Assembly: GCA_030407005.1 (NCBI GenBank)
Contig: JAUDYN010000006.1
Coordinates: 1,798,001-1,862,000 of the forward strand
DNA: 64,000 nt
Direction: 5' to 3'
From: Desarmillaria ectypa
Taxonomy: Eukaryota > Basidiomycota > Agaricomycetes > Agaricales > Physalacriaceae
The position numbers and the translations under genes were made by a program. The notes under the pieces were generated by a model that was not told the origin of the DNA, made no database searches, and saw only the letters and a list, made by a program, of their open reading frames with translations. Below, one piece after another: positions 1 through 11,095 of this stretch (position 1 is its first letter; each line of letters starts with the position of its first letter).

Positions 1-1023
1 GTCCATACTATGCAATAGTATGTACAAAATATTTGAGTTCAACTTGGCATTGAGATATTGAAATGTATCATTGTGAGAGAGACTGAGGAGGATATCAGTC
101 TGAGCACACATAGTGTAACAGTAAAAATGATAAAAAGATTTGCAGAAGATAACACATACCAAAACTCTTATTATATATAGAGAGCACTATCATAGGATAG
201 ACTCATTGATTGTTGAAATGATAGTCATTACTAGAAGATCACTTTCGATTTTAAGGCAAAGACAGTTTAGAAGGTTCTTGAACTGTCTGATGACTTAGTA
301 CACATCAGATGACCAGTAACAGAGGCATGACCCAGAATTTGGTATTTTTGGAATAAAGGCTGTAGTGATAGCAAGCCAAAAAGATGGAATGCAGGAAGTT
401 GAATAGGAACTGTGTGTAACTTGAAGAATGATGACTGGTATCTGGATACAGGATTACCCTGATTCAAGAGAGTGTTGAAAAGAACTCCTGAGATTTATAA
501 TGATACAAATACATAATGCCAAGAAATAATAGGTCACTGGTGCAGGACTCAACAAGGAGCTTGGTATTTTTATAAGACTCTTGTTATTGTGCTGAGGACT
601 GAAAGCAGTTGAATCAGAATACAGAAGAGCAACTGTGCACTTTGAAAAGACTAGTCAATATCATGATCAAGGGGAGATGTCTGTGTTGTTGCAGATGGAA
701 AGGATGGAGCTTGACAGAGGGTCTTGCCATTCTAGAGACCAGAAGCCCTGGTATGCTGTGTACAGCACCACAGCCTTTGTAGTAAGTATACAATGCTCTT
801 GGGGTGATCAGTAGCAGCACAACTCTTGCCACTTGTGTCAACACATTAGACCTTTGATTATATAATTGATATCTCATAGAGATCAGCTATGAAACATGTC
901 ATACAGGCAATCATGGTTACAATATAACTTTACAAGACTTGCCTGTTATTTTGCTCTCTTGGATGCTGGATTCTTGTTTCCAATTTCTTTGAACACTGAT
1001 TTTATCATAATTTAATTGTTGAT
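1..1023. other. Left flank outside the retrotransposon pile, no gene recognised
   Basis: This is sequence outside outermost element A, ending at its target-site duplication. It is AT-rich with few CpG. Two short minus-strand reading frames occur (267-467, 66 codons; 614-877, 87 codons), but neither shows a motif I recognise, and stops are frequent in all frames. I see no LTR, tRNA or terminal repeat. It could be intergenic DNA or an older decayed repeat. Confidence 0.4.
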
Positions 1024-1028
1024 GCAGG
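1024..1028. repeat. Target-site duplication of element A, left copy (GCAGG)
   Basis: GCAGG directly precedes the TGTTATG start of the LTR and recurs at 62357-62361 after the other LTR. Five base pairs is the usual duplication length for Ty3/gypsy integrases. Confidence 0.85.
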
Positions 1029-1443
1029 TGTTATGATTTTTCCTTATCTTATCTTATCTCCAAAGTGCCTATCTTATCACCAGCACTTATCTTTTTTCTG
1101 ATCCCCATCTTTATCCATGGTAATTACCAACATTGCCTCATCTAAAAGGAGTGCCCTCAGCTATTGTGCTTAGGGTTAGTGATAGTTGCTTGACAGACAC
1201 TTTCCATTGTTTCATGCATGATCTACTCATGGACATACCTATTATTAACCATCTGGTTTTTGTATATAAACTAGTTAGTTCTTGCTGTAGATACTTCAGC
1301 TTCAAACTAAAGTTTCTTTATACCATCATCTCTCTCTAAAAACTTAGCTAATAGTCTAGCCTCTCTTCATAAGGTCTGAAGACCATAGCTGTTACCCATG
1401 GGTGACTGTCCAAACACAAGATAGTCCAAGAAGTTAATATATG
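1029..1443 (+). repeat. 5' LTR of element A, truncated at its 3' end
   Basis: It aligns with the start of the 446-bp LTR at 61911-62356 and stops at GTTAATATATG, where the LTR of B begins. U3 carries five CTTATC motifs (GATAAG on the other strand) between 1043 and 1091. A TATATAAAC TATA box lies near 1263. The last part of the LTR and the adjoining primer site are absent. Confidence 0.88.
1043..1091 (+). promoter_or_regulatory. GATA-type motif cluster in U3 of element A
   Basis: Five CTTATC copies start at 1043, 1048, 1053, 1073 and 1086. GATAAG is the core bound by fungal GATA-family zinc-finger regulators. Two or more overlapping copies occupy the same U3 position in the other full LTRs (for example 31868-31878 in J). 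Regulatory use is inferred from the motif alone. Confidence 0.4.
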
Positions 1444-1838
1444 TGTTATGACCCTGTCTAACATGTGATCTTAGGATCATGCATTGCTCTTGGGCTGTCT
1501 CATGTTCAGACAATCACCCATAATAAGAGTATGGCTAGATCTTTGGATTGGTGTAGAAGATGGTGTATAGATGGAATTTAGTCAAAAGATAGAGAGTAAG
1601 TACAAAACTGCTCTACTTTATATATGGAAAGTACTAGTTTATTAATAGGTGAAACACTAATATCCATGCATAAAATGTTGGGAGTCATGTGACCATGGGC
1701 CAACTATGATGAAGCTATTAGGAATAGGTGGAGCATGAGAGGTTTGATAGGACTGAATACTGGTGTTTTGGCTGATATGTTGATGATGCATAAGTGATAT
1801 GATGTGAAATGCAATAAGATAATAAAAAAATCATAACA
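1444..1838 (-). repeat. 3' LTR of element B
   Basis: On the minus strand it starts TGTTATGATTTTTT and ends CATAACA, 395 bp. It carries the 13-mer ATCTTTTGACTAA (minus strand) matching the B primer site. Toward lower coordinates it cuts the 5' LTR of A. Confidence 0.88.
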
Positions 1839-1873
1839 TTACCTCCTTGTTAAAGCAGTCATCCTGACTGCTA
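1839..1873 (-). promoter_or_regulatory. Polypurine tract, hairpin and pol stop of element B
   Basis: Read on the minus strand: TAG stop (1871-1873), an inverted repeat GCAGTCA-GGA-TGACTGC (1855-1871, perfect 7-bp arms), then AACAAGGAGGTAA abutting the LTR. The purine-rich run is the expected plus-strand primer. Confidence 0.8.
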
Positions 1874-3665
1874 AGGTTTTTCTTCAAGGGTTTCAAGTTG
1901 TGATTCTGCTTGATTGATCCAATATTGATCAATCAAGCATTTCCATACATCTTTATTCAGGTTAATGATCCATTTTTGAAGTTCATCCTTGCATTGAGCT
2001 AGGTATGCAATGTCACCATTTTCAGAATATTCATGGTCAAGTATCTGAATTATGGCTTTGTCCTTGGTTATGATTTTGGTAGTGTGCAGAGCTCAGTTAA
2101 CATTTGCTTTGTACTCCATAATTGTATCCTTGGCATTAGCCATTTCTGTTTCTTAGACCCAGGAATTATGTTCTCTAGTTCACCCTTTCCATTTGACCAA
2201 GTAGTCTGTGACTAACTTGGATGGTTGTCCTTTCTTTGCTTATACCCAATGAGTGCATGAGTCCAATACTTCTTTGATTTCATATTCTTCCTGTCTGTCA
2301 ATGAGGTCAGGAGGAGGAGGAGAAGGAGGCAGTTGATGTTGATTCATGAATGAAAGGGCAACATAAGGGGACAACAACTTTTCATTGAATCTGGGATGTA
2401 TCTTCCAGTGTGGCAGTAGCTTTAACTTGTATGCTGCTGCTCCTGCTTTTTCAAGAATTTTGAATGGTCCTGTTCATTTATCATTGAGTTTTTTCTTTGG
2501 TCATGGAAGATGGAGATTGGCTGTATCAAGCCATACTTTATTGCTGACTTAGTGATGAGTCAGTTGTTTTCTTTTATCATATTGCACCTCTATTTATGCT
2601 GCTGCTCTTTCCAATATATTATGAACCTCTTTGTGGACTTGTGCCATAGTTTCTGCAAATTCTATGGCCACAGGATTAGTGAATTGAGTTTTTTGCATGG
2701 AATTAGGGATAAGTCAGGAATTTTGACCATATAGAGTCATGAATAGGCTTCTTCCCATGGCTGAATGAACCTGATTGTTGTGCATGAATTCAGCAAGTGG
2801 TAGCCATTCTACTCAGTCAGTTTGTCTATGATTGATGAAGATTCATAGGTATTTCTCAATTTTCTGGTTAACTCATTCTGTCTGTCTGTTAGTCTGCAGA
2901 TGATAGGCTGTGGATGCATTCTGGGTGATATTCAGCATTCAGCAGAGTTCCTTCATGAAGGCTGATACAAACTGAGATCCTCAGTCAGAAATGATGACTT
3001 GTGGCATTCCATATTTTGCATATACATGATTTCACAATATACAGATCCATCCTTTAGCAGATAACTCTTCATAGCAAGAGATGGGAATGATGTTTTTTAA
3101 AAATTAATTGACAATGACTAGTAAGGCATCATAGCCTTCTGATTCTGGGAGTCCCATAATCATGTCAACCAATATATGGGTCTAGAGAGCATCTGGGATT
3201 GTGTTGAGATAAAGGGGGGCAGCTTTTGCCTGTGTATTACTTTTGGTCCTCTGACATACTTCACATCCCTTGACATAGGTTTCTACATCTTATCTCATCT
3301 TTGGCCACCAATATTCTCAAAGTATTAGTTCAGTGGTTTTGGTGACTCTGGGATGTTCAACGATGATGTGGTCATAGTGTTGGGCAATGATCTCTCCTTA
3401 GAGAATTTCATCTTTAGGGATATAAATTTGTCCATTATAAAAGAGGATGCCATCCTCCTAAGTAATTCCTCATTCATGGTTAAGGGATTTCTCAATCTCT
3501 TGGTCCCATTGAGCTCTGAATTGAGTCACATTTCTGATGTTCATGGTTTGCTCAAAAGTGTTCTGGAGATAGAATGATGATATCTCAGTTGTCTTCTTTT
3601 CCTTGGTCATAATCATTGCATCTACTGAGTAGATCTGCTTTTTTGTTTGCCATTCCAGCCTTGTA
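1871..3665 (-). pseudogene. Pol C-terminal remnant of element B (RNase H tail, integrase, chromodomain)
   Basis: Reading from 3665 down, the first residues are the end of RNase H (YKAGMANKKADLLSR). Then come the integrase zinc-binding region (GCETC-like, about 3270), catalytic core text homologous to the other copies, a GPY/F stretch near 2460-2480, a proline-rich spacer near 2330 and a chromodomain (about 2140-2310) ending at TAG 1871-1873. Stops are dense and no long frame survives, so it is dead. The upstream side is cut by the LTR of C at 3666. Assignment rests on alignment by eye with J. Confidence 0.8.
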
Positions 3666-4061
3666 TGTTATGGCCCTGTCTATACATGTGACTTGGGATG
3701 TAAGCTTTTCTCTGGGCTGTCTTGCATTTGGACAATCACCCTTAAGTAGAGAGGTTGGCTCAGTCTTTGGTGTTGTGCAGTACAAGGTATATGAATGTAA
3801 TTTAGTCAAAAGGTAGAGTACAATGGTGAAAATTACTCTACTTATATACTGAAAATATAGCATTATTAATAGATGAAATGGTATGGTCTATGAGTGAACA
3901 GTGTTGAAGTCAGATGGATCATAGACCAATAAGAGTAAATAAGGGTGTTTGTTGATGAGAACTGGGGTTGTCATTGGTGAATGTGTCAATGCTGACTGAA
4001 ATAAGACATCCTGTGTCATGGATATGACAAGATAAGATAAGATAATGGAAAAATCATAACA
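3666..4061 (-). repeat. 3' LTR of element C
   Basis: On the minus strand it runs from TGTTATGATTTTTCC to CATAACA, 396 bp. The RNA-start 13-mer is CTACCTTTTGACTAA-like, with one change from the B and L version. No partner LTR was found, because the right end of C is deleted. Confidence 0.85.
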
Positions 4062-4096
4062 TTACCCCCTTGTTAAAGCAGTCATCCTGACTGCTA
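4062..4096 (-). promoter_or_regulatory. Polypurine tract and hairpin of element C
   Basis: Minus strand: TAG (4094-4096), perfect hairpin GCAGTCA-GGA-TGACTGC (4078-4094), then AACAAGGGGGTAA next to the LTR. Confidence 0.8.
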
Positions 4097-7000
4097 AGGT
4101 TCTTCATCAGGGGTGTCGAGTTGCAATATAACTTGATTGATCCAGTATTGATCAATTAAGTTTTTCCACACTTTTTCATCTGGATTGATAATTCATTTTT
4201 GATATCCATCCTTGTGTTGAGCAAGGTATGCAACATTGCCATTGTCAGAGTATTCGTGATCTAATATCTTGACCACTATCTTATCTTTGGTTATGATTTT
4301 TGGAATGTATAAGGTGCAGTTTATGCTAGCCTTATATTCTTTGATCACTTCTGTTGCATTCATCATCTCTGTCTCTCAGACCTAGGAGTTGTGCTCTCTG
4401 GTCCATCCCTTCCACTTGATGAGGTAATCTGTGACTTCCTTGGATGATTGTCCTTGTTTGGAGCATACTCGATGAGTGCATGAGTCTAAGATTTCTTTGA
4501 TTTCATATTCTTCTTGACTGTTGATGAGGTCTGGAGAAGGAGAAGGTGGCTGTTGCTGAATTGGAAATGAGGGTGCAGTATATGGAGTCAGCAATTTCTC
4601 ATTGAATCAAGAGTGTATCTTTCAATGGGGTAGCAGTTTTAGTTTGTATGCTACCATACCTGATTTTTTGATGATTTCAAACAGTCCTGTTCATTTACCA
4701 TCTAGCTTTTTCTTTGGTTGGGGAAGATGAAGATTGGCAGTGTCAAGCTAAACTTTATCACTGACTTGATATTTTTGAGTGATTGCTTTTGCTTGTTGTA
4801 TTGCACCTTCATTTGTGTTGCTGCTTTTTCCAGAGCATCATGGACTTCCTTGTAGACTTTGACCATTGTTTCTGTGAAGTCTACTGCCACAGGATTCACG
4901 AAGCTGGTCTTTTGGATAGACTCAGGAATGAGTTGGGGATTTTGTCCATATAAGACCATAAATGGACTTTTGCCAGTGGCAGAATGAACTCTATGATTAT
5001 GAGCAAATTCTGCAAGAGGTAACCAGGTGACCCAGTCTGTCTGGTGATGGTTGACAAAGATGTGGAGGTATTTTTCAACCTCTTGATTGACTTATTCTGT
5101 CTGTCCATCAGTCTGAGAGTGATATGCAGTGGATGCATTTTGCATGATGTTCAGTATCCAATATAGTTCCTTCATGAAGGAAGACACAAATTAAGGTCCT
5201 CGATCTGAGATGACTATTTGCAGCATTCCATGTTTCACATAAACATGATTTTGGAGCATAAGAGCTCATTCTTCTGCAGATAACTCTTCATTGCATGGTA
5301 GAAGAATGATGTTTTTAGAAAAGTGGTCCATGATGATGAGTAACATGTTGAATCCTTCTGATTCCAGAAGAACAGTAACCATATCTACTGAGATATGAGT
5401 CCAGGGGGCATCTGGGATTGCATTGGGATGGAGAGGAGTGGCTTTTGCCTGCATGTCACTCTTCATCCTTTGACAGGTTTCACATCCCTTGATATAGGAT
5501 TTAACATCTTTTTTCATCTTTGGCCACCAATATTCTTGTAAGATAAGTTTTTTTGTTTTGGTGATTCTAGGGTGTCCAGCAGTGATATGATCATGATATT
5601 GTGTGATGATTTCACCATGAAGTGAGGTGTCTTGAGGAATGTAAATGCATCTATCATACCACAATACTTTGTTTTCTTGAGTGATTCCTTGCTCATGATT
5701 AAGAGATTTTTCAATCCCCTGATCCCATTGTTTTTGTTGTCAAGTTGTGTCTCTTATATGTGTAACTTGTTCTTTGGTGGTGGGCAGTATCAATGCTCAG
5801 AAATGTTCAGGAGAAAGAACAATCATGTCTTGATTGTCTTCTTTTCCCTGATCATGATTATCTCTTCTGTTGAGAAGATTGGCCTTTTTGTTTATGACTC
5901 TAGCTTTGTGTTGAAGAACAAAGTGATATTCAGCCAATTCAGTGACCCATTGGGCTTGTCATCGATTCAGCTTCTGGGGTTTTTGGAAATACTGGAGATT
6001 TTGATGATCTGTCCAGATTTCAATGGTTTCCTTGGCACCTATGAGGTAATGGCGCCACTCCTCCAAAGCAAGTATAATGGCTAGCAATTTCTTGTCATAG
6101 ATTTTGTAATTGCATTTGGTGACTGTTAGCACTTTTGACATGAAGGTGACTGGCCTTCATTTGCCATTCTGTTCTTAACTTAGAACAGCTCTGATGGCTC
6201 TGTCACTAGCATCGGCTTCTACTTAGAATTTCCTGTCATCCAAGGGAATTGTTAGAACCATGTTAGTGGTCATCAACTTCTTGAGTTGTATGAACACCTG
6301 TTCTTGTTCTACTCTTCATGTCCAGTTGACCTTGCCAGTCAACTGCATGAGAGGTTGTACTATTTTGGAGTAGTCACATATGAACTTTCAGTAAAAGTTC
6401 ATGAATCCTAAGAAAGATTGGAGCTCCTTCTTTTTGGTTGGAGTGGGCCACTCTGAAATCTCAGCGATTTTGACCGGGTCCATGCAAATTGCATCTTTGC
6501 TGATAATCACTCCAAGGTATTCTGTTTCAAGTACTTTGAACTTGCATTTCTCTGCTTTAAGGAACAGTTTGTTTTCTCACAGTCATTGGAGAACTTGTCT
6601 GACAATGATTCTGTGTTCCAACAGAGATTTGGTGAAAATAAGGATGTCATTGAGGTATATAGTGACTTTTCCTCCAGCGATCAAATCCTTAAAAATGTTG
6701 TTTATCATCCACTGGAAAGTGGCTGGTGAGTTGGTGAGTCTGAAGAACATAACCATAGGTTCAAAGAGCCCTCAGTTAGTTCTGAACATGGCTTTCTCTT
6801 CATCTCCTTTCTGGATTCATACATTGTTGTATCCCCAGCAAACATCTAGTTTGCTGAAGTATTTGGCTCCTCATAGCTTGTCGATGAGTTCCAAGATTAA
6901 GAGAAGAGGATAGCAGTTTTTAATCATCATCTCATTCAGCTTATGATAATCCTGAACTGGTTGTAAGGAACCATCCTTTTTCTTGATGAAAAAGAAAGGA

Positions 7001-8888
7001 GAGGTGAAGAGGGATTTGGAAGGATGGATTCACCCTGAGTTGAGGTTTTCATCGAGAAACTGGTTGAGTTGTTCCTGCTCATTTCAGTTCAATGGGTAGA
7101 TTTTACAGTCTAGCATAGATTTGGTGTTGGGGACCAGTTCTATGGCATGATCCCAGGGTTTTTGGTCTGGTAGTTCATCAAAGCTTTCTTTTGAGAATAA
7201 ATCTCTGAAGCTTTGATACTGAGGAGGCATGAGCTCCTTGAAAGTTTTCTTCAGTTTCTCTGCATTTGTGGCCGCAGCCAGTTCATTTGCATGATGTACA
7301 GCTCAAAGAATGATTTCTTCTTGCATGTTTACAGCAAGAATTGTTTCACCTTCTTCAAGCTCTTCATCCTGTCTATCTTCTTCATTGGAATCAGGGAGAG
7401 TAAAATAGTTCTTTACACAATAACATTGTCTGAATGTCATGGACCCTGTCTTCCAGTTGACTAGGGGATTATGGTGTTTAAGCCAATTATAGCCCAAGTA
7501 TACTGTTTTGGAACCCAAGTCTATGACCACAAGGTTGATTCATTCAGTGTGGTCTCTGATGGTCATTTGGAGTTCCACAAATTCAGTTACATCACCTGCT
7601 TTATTATGGGTTCCATCTGCATTGTAAATGGGTATAAGAGTGGTGGCTTTTCTGATATCCAACTGATATTGTTGGATGTAGGTTTGATTGATAGAGCTGC
7701 CCATACAGCCACTATTCAACAATGCATGGGTTGTCAAAGTCTTTTTCCCTGTACAGGGAGTGAGTTGGATATCCACCAAGAAGTCCTGACCAGAACTCTT
7801 GGTACCACAAATATACTGGATCAGTTTGTGAAGTTCATAGAGCTGTTCACATGCAAGGCTCTCTTTGGTGTTCAAGCTCTGAACAAGCTCATTGGTTATT
7901 TCTCCAAGTTATTTGGGATGAACCCAAGTGGAGAGAATGGCTTTGGCAACTGCCAAGTTCTGGGTGGTACAAATCACCCATAGAGTCCAATTGACTTCGA
8001 AAGGTTTGTACCACACATGATCATATACCCCCTTGTTAAGTGGGATTTTGGGATTTAGTACCCCCTTGTTAGGCAGGCTTTCAGGTGTTGGGGTTCTGGC
8101 TTTGGACTGTTTTGCTTGCCATAGTCTAAAGGCAGTGTCATCTTCTTCATTAGGTACTTCGACAATAGTGGTGTTTCTGTTGCTGTACCCTCTCTTTACT
8201 GCCTGGGCACTAGCAGCTTCCCTCTGTTCTTTGGCTTGAGTTGCTTCTGGAACTTGAACTATCTCAGAAGGAGATAGGACTTGGCTTGCTGCTTCCAGGG
8301 TTCTGCTACTATCTGTTTCAGTGGAGTATGCCATGGTGCCAGGTGCAAATCTTATCAGCATTGCAGTCAGCTCCACCACTAGGTTTCTCTCAACTGGACC
8401 AGATAGTGTGTGGCCTCAATCCTGGCCTTGGTGAGAGGTGCTGTCCTGGTCCCCCACTGACCCTGGCAAGGTTGTTGGACTTGTCCCCCTACTCATAAGG
8501 GATGCAGGGGTTTTTGGACTTTTGGAAGGTCTGAGGATATTCTGCCTACTAGTCTCAGTCTGTGGTTTTACTTGTGTATCTGGTGAGTTTCACTGTGCTA
8601 GCTCGGTGGACTTTGTGGCAGTGCTGGCACCACCCAGCAAATCCTGCACCTCATCAGGGGCTCAGGATTCACTATAGATTATGGTATCAGCTTCTTCTAG
8701 AAGTGTGATGTATCTGTTCTTTTTCAATTCTTCAGTGTTCTTTGGTCTTGGAGTCTGTAAAGTCATGTGATATGTATTGTTCATCATAGGTAAATGTCTA
8801 GATGCATGTATATTAGTCCAACCTGTGGAGACCAAGGACTCACCTTCAGGAGACATGATTGAGCAAGAGGAATCAAACCCTTATCGAC
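4094..8888 (-). pseudogene. Pol polyprotein remnant of element C
   Basis: Domains appear in order on the minus strand. The N-terminal extension (from Met at 8856; fragments MSPEGESLVSTGW and NEEDDTAFRLW) precedes an aspartic protease (7303-7875), whose active triplet at 7708-7716 reads NSG instead of DSG. RT (about 6200-7100) has YLND at 6645-6656 instead of YLDD. RNase H (5959-6141 has NYKIYDKKLLAI and WTDHQNLQYF). Integrase (5266-5664: YHDHITAGHP, GCETCQR, HISVDMVT). The chromodomain (4382-4594: TDYLIKWKGWTREHNS) closes it. Several frames are short and interrupted by stops. Both mutated catalytic triads are G-to-A type changes (GAT/GAC to AAT/AAC), so the copy is inactive. Confidence 0.88.
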
Positions 8889-11095
8889 CTAATCTTTTGC
8901 CTCCTCAATTTTGGTTGTAAGTGGCACCACTTTATTAGTGGGCCCTACTGATCTAACATCTCTGAACTCCTTTTTCTTAGGGCAATCTTTGGCCAGGTGA
9001 TCTTTTTTATCACACCAGAAGCATCTGCTCTCTGCTCATCATTGATCAATTTCCATTGGCTTGCCCACCCCTCCATATATCATCCATCATCCCATTCTAG
9101 CATTCCAACTCACCCCTGTATTAGCAGTCAGCTTTGGGGCTGAGTAACTTGTCACCCCAGTGGTGGCTTTGCCACCGAGATGTTGTGGGGGATTGGGATG
9201 GGAGTCCTTCTTCTGCCTATCCTGGGGCATGCTGGTGGTCTGGTCAAAGACCCACTTGTGCTGGCATTCCTCATACATTTGTGAGATATGCTCTTTTCAC
9301 TCTGGATATGAGCACGGAATGTTGATACCTATATTTGAGATGAAGGTTGTATAGGAGGATAGTACTCCTAGTCAAACTGCCTTCACCATGGTGCTGCACT
9401 TGTTTTCATTGGTCTGTTGGCCTGCCAATTTTGCTTTCTCTTCCAGTTTCTGGAAGTAATGGGAGGCAGGCTGTGTCCTCATTCGAAGATCGAACATCCA
9501 CTTCTCATGGACCTCCTTGATGGCAGGGTGTCAGAATTGATGAGAGACCAGTTCCATGAAGTTGTCTCATGCGGGATAGTGGAAGTGGGTGGCAGTTCCA
9601 TCATGAGAGTCACCGACCCAGAATTTGGGTCTCTTGTAGACTCACCAGTCCTTGGCAGCCCCTTCGAAGTGAGAAGTCACAAATAAGACCAGGTGTGACA
9701 GCACCTGGAAGTAATGCTGGAACACTTTGAAATAAGTAATGTAATTGCCCACAAAGTATTTGATATTGTCATGGTCCCCTTTGAATGGAAGGGGGGCCTT
9801 GACAAGGACTGGTTTGATGCCTAGATATGGGGCATCATTGGGCATATTCCCAATGGGATTTGGGACAGGGTTGGGAGGACCTCATCTGGGGGGCAGTCTT
9901 AGGATCGAAAATCAATCTGGACTTGGACCCGGGTAGCCTTTTGGTGGCTCAGTGGGTCTGTCCCTGTTGGGCTCCTTCTCCTTGTCATTATCATGGAGGT
10001 AATCTGTCATCCTCTTCTTGGCAGATTCTTCTCTCATGAGTTCTTCACATATTTCTGTGATGTGTTTTTCCTTTTCAGCTAGCATGGTTTTTGTCACTTG
10101 CCGAAGTTCTGCCATTGTCACTGGGGTACTTGACGATCCTGCAGGGGCATTCTTAGCTTCCATATCTTCTTCTGTGCCTGTGAAGAGAAGACTGCCACCC
10201 TGATAGGGGTGATAGCCAGATTGTCATGCCTGACTATAGGGTGGTGAGTCAGGCAGGGGTCTCAGAATTGAGACTGGGGTGTTGGGAGGGTAGTCTGGAA
10301 AATTGATATATTAGGGCTGAGAGTATCCCAGCCTGTCATAGTGTTCATACCTATATTTAGCTCCCTCAAATCTGGATATTGGGTCCATTCTCTTCCCTCT
10401 GAGCAAGCTTCAGTCACCATAACTGTTGAAGGGAGCAACCCAGCTCCTATCATTCCTCTGCCATCCTTGGGCATAGCCCTGGTACCAAATTGCTGATGGC
10501 AGGGCGATAAAGTTTCTGGTTCCTATTTGTGTGAATCTGGGCTTGAATTGTGGTGTTGGGGTTCAGTCCCCATATTGGATCACCCTGGTTGAGGGTGAGC
10601 CACTCATCCATATCAGGATGATGCTCAGGCCAGGCCATTCTGGCCTCAACATTGGCTCGCCTGAGTTCCCAGGCAATGAATATAATGGGACCAAGTATTT
10701 CTTGGTCAATGGCCATGAGAGCGGGCCAGTTTCGGCTTGTCTCATTGGGATTGAAGGGACTGTCAGGAGTGAGGAGCAGAAGCAGAGTGAGCAGGATGAA
10801 CTCAGTTTCAGAGTTTGAGCTCCCATTGGAGTCCAAGGAGGAGTGCTCGATAATAGGGAGTGAAGACAAGGAGTTTGTGCTCCTTCTGAACCCAGGGTCC
10901 ATAGGGGTGGTTTTGATCCATATTGGGATCATCAGAGTGTAAGGCCCTGAGGTAGAGCCAGGCAGGGGTAGGGGAATGTGGATGAGGGGGAAGGGAGTAT
11001 GGGGGGGGGGGGGGGGGGGCGTCATCGATCTTAGCCCATATGTCCTGCACATATTCTTCTGCTGCAGTGGGGGTAGATCATTGATGTGCTTGGTA
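8889..11095 (-). pseudogene. Gag remnant of element C
   Basis: The minus-strand Gag homologue ends with the conserved EEAKD stop (TAG 8889-8891). The CCHC knuckle is intact (CFWCDKKDHLAKDC, about 8980-9030). The capsid-like part lies at 9642-9845 (FKGDHDNIKYFVGNYI, SHFEGAAKDW). The acidic, proline-rich N-terminus spans 10450-11142 and encodes a proline run at the G19 tract (11001-11019). The N-terminal half (MDEWLTLNQGDP) and the following half (YDRLGYSQP) are in frames offset by +1, as in four other copies. Residues beyond about 11095 do not match the other gags. Confidence 0.85.
11001..11019. repeat. G19 homopolymer (C tract on the coding strand of gag C)
   Basis: A 19-nt G run lies inside the proline-coding part of the C gag. 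C15 at 17316-17330 (A) and C10 at 32851-32860 (J) fall at the corresponding gag position, so this is a length-variable tract in one protein region. Confidence 0.9.

Larger units (their letters stand above)
3666..11095 (-). mobile_element. Element C: minus-strand chromovirus inside B, 5' end lost
   Basis: It starts (as its 3' end) with a 396-bp minus LTR at 3666-4061, followed by pol and gag in order up to about 11095. Homology to other gag genes then fades into an unclassified block. The mini-ORF, primer site and 5' LTR are absent. It lies in the RNase H region of B, in the same orientation as its host, which is uncommon in this pile. Confidence 0.8.

Noticed and set aside
6401..6913. 170-codon plus-strand frames at 6401-6913 and 7471-7983
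   Set aside because: They are the reverse complement of RT and protease of element C and have no family resemblance of their own.
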